A stretch of 7,607 bases of DNA, taken from JBOFCS01 sp051646185. GTDB taxonomy: Bacteria; Actinomycetota; Actinomycetes; Mycobacteriales; Mycobacteriaceae. Positions 5,565 through 7,607 of this stretch are shown here, in pieces. The position numbers and the translations under genes were made by a program. The notes beneath the pieces are model-generated. The model saw only the letters and a program-made list of their open reading frames with translations, was not told the origin of the DNA and did not search any database. Numbering within the stretch: position 1 is the stretch's first letter; the number at the start of each line of letters is the position of its first letter. The stretch is from NCBI GenBank assembly GCA_051646185.1, contig JBOFCS010000229.1:1-7607 (forward strand), written 5' to 3'.

Positions 5565-7085
5565 GTGACCAGTGCACAGTTCATTGCCGCCATTGACCAG
5601 GGCACCACCTCAACGCGGTGCATGATCTTTAACCACGATGGTCGTGTTGTGGCTTCAGCGCAAAAGGAACACACTCAACTTTTCCCCCAGGCAGGCTGGG
5701 TAGAACATGACCCCGAAGAAATTTGGGTCAACACTCGGTCAGTGGTGGGAGCCGCTCTGGCTGAATCTGATCTTGTTCTGGCTGACATAGCAGCGGTGGG
5801 AATCACTAATCAGCGAGAAACAACTGTGGTGTGGGACCGAGTGACCGGAAAACCCCTCTATAATGCCATCGTCTGGCAGGACACACGCACTGACGATATC
5901 TGTACGCGACTTGCCGGAGAACTAGGCAAAGACCGCTACGCCGATAGCACCGGGCTTCCACTGTCTACTTACTTTTCTGGTCCTAAAATTCGCTGGATCC
6001 TGGACAATGTCGCGGGTGCTCAAGCCCGAGCTGAAGCGGGGGAGCTCTGTTTCGGCACTATGGATACCTGGATTTTATGGAACCTCACGGGCGGACCTGA
6101 AGGCTCAACAGAACAACCGGTTCTGCATGTCACCGACGTTACCAACGCCTCTCGAACTTTGTTAATGAATCTGACAACCTTAGATTGGGATGAGCCAATT
6201 TGCCGCGATATGGGCATTCCCCTATCTATGCTCCCTAAGATTTGCAGTTCTTCTCAAGTCTATGGGCAAGTTCGAGAACGAGGTGTATTAGCAGGTATTC
6301 CGGTTGCCGGTATTCTTGGTGATCAACAAGCAGCAACTTTTGGTCAAGCCTGCTTATCTCCCGGCGAAGCAAAAAATACCTATGGGACCGGAAACTTCTT
6401 GCTACTCAACACCGGAACCACACCAGTACGCAGCAAGCATGGGCTACTCGCCACTGTCTGCTACAAAATTGGCGACAATGATGCCGTCTACGCACTAGAA
6501 GGTTCGGTGGCAGTCACCGGATCTTTGGTGCAATGGCTACGCGACAACTTGGGCATTATTCCTTCGGCAAAAGATATTGAAGGTTTAGCTGCCAGTGTAA
6601 AAGACAATGGTGGTGTGTATTTTGTACCAGCTTTTTCAGGGCTGTTTGCTCCTCGCTGGCGCAGTGATGCCCGAGGGGTTATTGCTGGGTTAACCCGCTT
6701 CGCCAATAAAGGACATATCGCTCGAGCTGCTTTGGAAGCCACAGCTTTTCAAACTCGAGAAGTTATTGAAGCCATGAATGCCGATTCGGAAGTAGCTTTA
6801 ACCACCCTCAAGGTTGATGGCGGCATGGTGATGAATGAATTGCTCATGCAGTTCCAATCCGACGTCCTTGGTGTTCCGGTGGTTCGGCCGGTAGTCAATG
6901 AGACCACCGCCTTGGGGGCTGCCTACGCAGCTGGCTTGGCCGTAGGCTATTGGGCTAGCGAAGATGAGATTCGCGCTAACTGGGCAAAAAGCAAAACCTG
7001 GACGCCCCAGATGGATTCGCAAGAAAGCGATCGGCTGTACGCCGATTGGAATAAGGCCGTAGAGCGTACTCTCAATTGGACCTAG
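5565..7085 (+). CDS. glpK: Glycerol kinase
   Basis: Phosphorylates glycerol with ATP to sn-glycerol-3-phosphate in the cytoplasm, trapping glycerol and supplying GlpD. The 506-residue length is standard for the FGGY family. The N-terminal FGGY domain opens with AAIDQGTTSTRCMIF (8-22), the phosphate-binding loop. Glycerol-binding residues align with E. coli GlpK: Arg84 and Glu85 in TNQRET, Trp104 in WQDTR, Tyr136 in the FGGY signature YFSGPKIRWILDN (136-148), and the catalytic Asp253 in GDQQAATFGQ. The C-terminal domain has KNTYGTGNFLLLNTG (270-284), the ATP-site loop, and VDGGMVMNELLMQFQSDVLG (417-436). Asn277 replaces the Cys I recall in the E. coli GTGCF segment, a position not expected to affect catalysis. 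The start is GTG with AGGA upstream. It is divergent from glpD and converges on lpdA; no facilitator gene lies beside it, so glycerol entry must be encoded elsewhere. Confidence 0.98.
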   Translation: MTSAQFIAAIDQGTTSTRCMIFNHDGRVVASAQKEHTQLFPQAGWVEHDPEEIWVNTRSVVGAALAESDLVLADIAAVGITNQRETTVVWDRVTGKPLYNAIVWQDTRTDDICTRLAGELGKDRYADSTGLPLSTYFSGPKIRWILDNVAGAQARAEAGELCFGTMDTWILWNLTGGPEGSTEQPVLHVTDVTNASRTLLMNLTTLDWDEPICRDMGIPLSMLPKICSSSQVYGQVRERGVLAGIPVAGILGDQQAATFGQACLSPGEAKNTYGTGNFLLLNTGTTPVRSKHGLLATVCYKIGDNDAVYALEGSVAVTGSLVQWLRDNLGIIPSAKDIEGLAASVKDNGGVYFVPAFSGLFAPRWRSDARGVIAGLTRFANKGHIARAALEATAFQTREVIEAMNADSEVALTTLKVDGGMVMNELLMQFQSDVLGVPVVRPVVNETTALGAAYAAGLAVGYWASEDEIRANWAKSKTWTPQMDSQESDRLYADWNKAVERTLNWT

Positions 7086-7205
7086 AAAGGTAGAACTCAA
7101 CTCTTATCCGTTTTTTACCAAAGTAATTCAAACTGAACAAATACAAGCTAGACTGATATATCATACCCTCTTGAAGGATAATCAGCTCTCACATATTGCA
7201 AGGGG
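7086..7205. other. Convergent intergenic spacer between glpK and lpdA
   Basis: These 120 AT-rich bases separate two convergent stop codons. A T6 run (7111-7116) lies 25 bases after the glpK stop, but no GC-rich stem precedes it, so I do not call a terminator. TGATATATCA at 7154-7163 is a perfect 10-base palindrome of low complexity. I see no coding frame with a convincing start in either direction. Confidence 0.5.
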
Positions 7206-7607
7206 TTAATCTAGGTCGTCGTGGCGCATAAGCTGGCGAGCCGCTTCGGTTACCGAACCAGAAAGTGACGGGTATACCGAGAATGTCTGAGCCAAATCAC
7301 TGACCGAAAGATTGTTCTGAACGGCAATAGTGATGGGCAAAATTAACTCAGAAGCATTGGGCGCCACAACAACTCCACCAATAACTACACCAGTAGCCGG
7401 ACGACAAAAAATCTTCACAAAACCTCGACGCAGGCTGGACATTTTTGCCCGAGGATTGGTATTTAATGGCAGCATCACTGACCGAGCCGGAATCGAACCA
7501 CTATCAATAGCAGCTTGACTCACCCCCACGGTGGCTAGTTCAGGTCGAGTAAACACTGCTGCTGCAACTGTTTTCAGTTTTATCGGACTGACCCCCTCCC
7601 CCAATGC
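7206..7607 (-). CDS. lpdA: NAD(P)H-quinone dehydrogenase LpdA, C-terminal part (5' end outside the window)
   Basis: The frame stays open through the right edge (Ala-Leu precede GEGVSPIKLKTVAAAVFT), so about 134 C-terminal residues are present and the FAD and NAD(P) domains are off-window. The visible part is the dimerisation domain of the pyridine nucleotide-disulphide oxidoreductase family: VFTRPELATVGVSQ, RAKMSSLRRGFVKIFCRPATGVVIGGVVVAP, ASELILPITIAVQ, then YPSLSGSVTEAARQLMRHDDLD. It closely resembles M. tuberculosis LpdA (Rv3303c), which despite its name is not a lipoamide dehydrogenase but transfers electrons from NAD(P)H to quinones. In line with this, the His-x-His-Pro-x-x-x-Glu motif of true lipoamide dehydrogenases is replaced here by VYPSLSGSVTEA. 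The protein ends at DDLD, whereas I recall a further tail in the mycobacterial protein. The gene converges on glpK. Confidence 0.93.
   Translation of the reverse strand, partial: ALGEGVSPIKLKTVAAAVFTRPELATVGVSQAAIDSGSIPARSVMLPLNTNPRAKMSSLRRGFVKIFCRPATGVVIGGVVVAPNASELILPITIAVQNNLSVSDLAQTFSVYPSLSGSVTEAARQLMRHDDLD

Noticed and set aside
6798..7100. 100-codon minus-strand open frame antisense to the 3' end of glpK
   Set aside because: It mirrors the conserved C-terminal FGGY segment of glpK and shows no independent domain.
7089..7119. Intrinsic terminator after glpK using the T6 run at 7111-7116
   Set aside because: Only a 4-base GGTA/TACC pairing is available, and the T-run lies inside the loop side rather than after a GC-rich stem.
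7154..7163. Palindrome TGATATATCA as a regulatory site
   Set aside because: It is short and AT-rich, lies between convergent gene ends with no start nearby to regulate, and is expected by chance in such sequence.
7248..7260. GGTTACCGAACC inside lpdA as a further glp-type operator
   Set aside because: It lacks the GTTA-N8-TAAC spacing and lies within conserved coding sequence.

Overview
The window looks like chromosome from a mycolic-acid-type actinomycete (order Mycobacteriales: relatives of Mycobacterium, Corynebacterium, Dietzia) with an unusually low GC content for the group, about half by eye. The assignment rests on protein resemblance: an LpdA-type flavoprotein, a GlpD2-type glycerol-3-phosphate dehydrogenase, an Rv3300c-like pseudouridine synthase and an Lhr-like helicase tail. 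As I recall the Mycobacterium tuberculosis map, lhr (+), Rv3300c (-), glpD2 (-) and lpdA (-) lie in this same order and orientation. The window therefore reads as a conserved backbone with different genes set between the anchors. I could not confirm the genus.

Layout. 1-184: last ~60 codons of a plus-strand gene, probably the C-terminus of Lhr. 203-2523: a compact minus-strand cluster, transcribed right to left: a TetR-family regulator, a DUF1353 protein with a hydrophobic membrane region, and an RluA-type pseudouridine synthase. 2524-2648: divergent regulatory region with a promoter-like sequence overlapped by an inverted repeat, a good candidate TetR operator. 2649-3641: plus-strand MpaB/DUF2236-type oxygenase. 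3642-3670: short convergent gap. 3671-5401: minus-strand glpD. 5402-5564: divergent glpD/glpK control region with two copies of a GTTA-N8-TAAC palindrome. 5565-7085: plus-strand glpK. 7086-7205: convergent spacer. 7206-7607: C-terminal part of lpdA on the minus strand, running off the right end.

How the genes work together. GlpK phosphorylates glycerol to sn-glycerol-3-phosphate. GlpD oxidises that to dihydroxyacetone phosphate and passes electrons to the respiratory quinone pool. The two genes share one divergent promoter region, and the paired palindromes suggest a single regulator controls both; that regulator and a glycerol facilitator (glpF) are not in the window. LpdA is a flavoprotein quinone reductase usually found beside glpD2 in this order; here glpK sits between them. 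The TetR/mpaB pair is a separate divergent unit, probably a regulator controlling a haem-dependent oxygenase of unknown substrate. I see no tRNA, rRNA, CRISPR array, insertion sequence or phage gene. The region reads as housekeeping and catabolic chromosome. The most useful observations are the operators and the local gene rearrangement, not a wholly new system.
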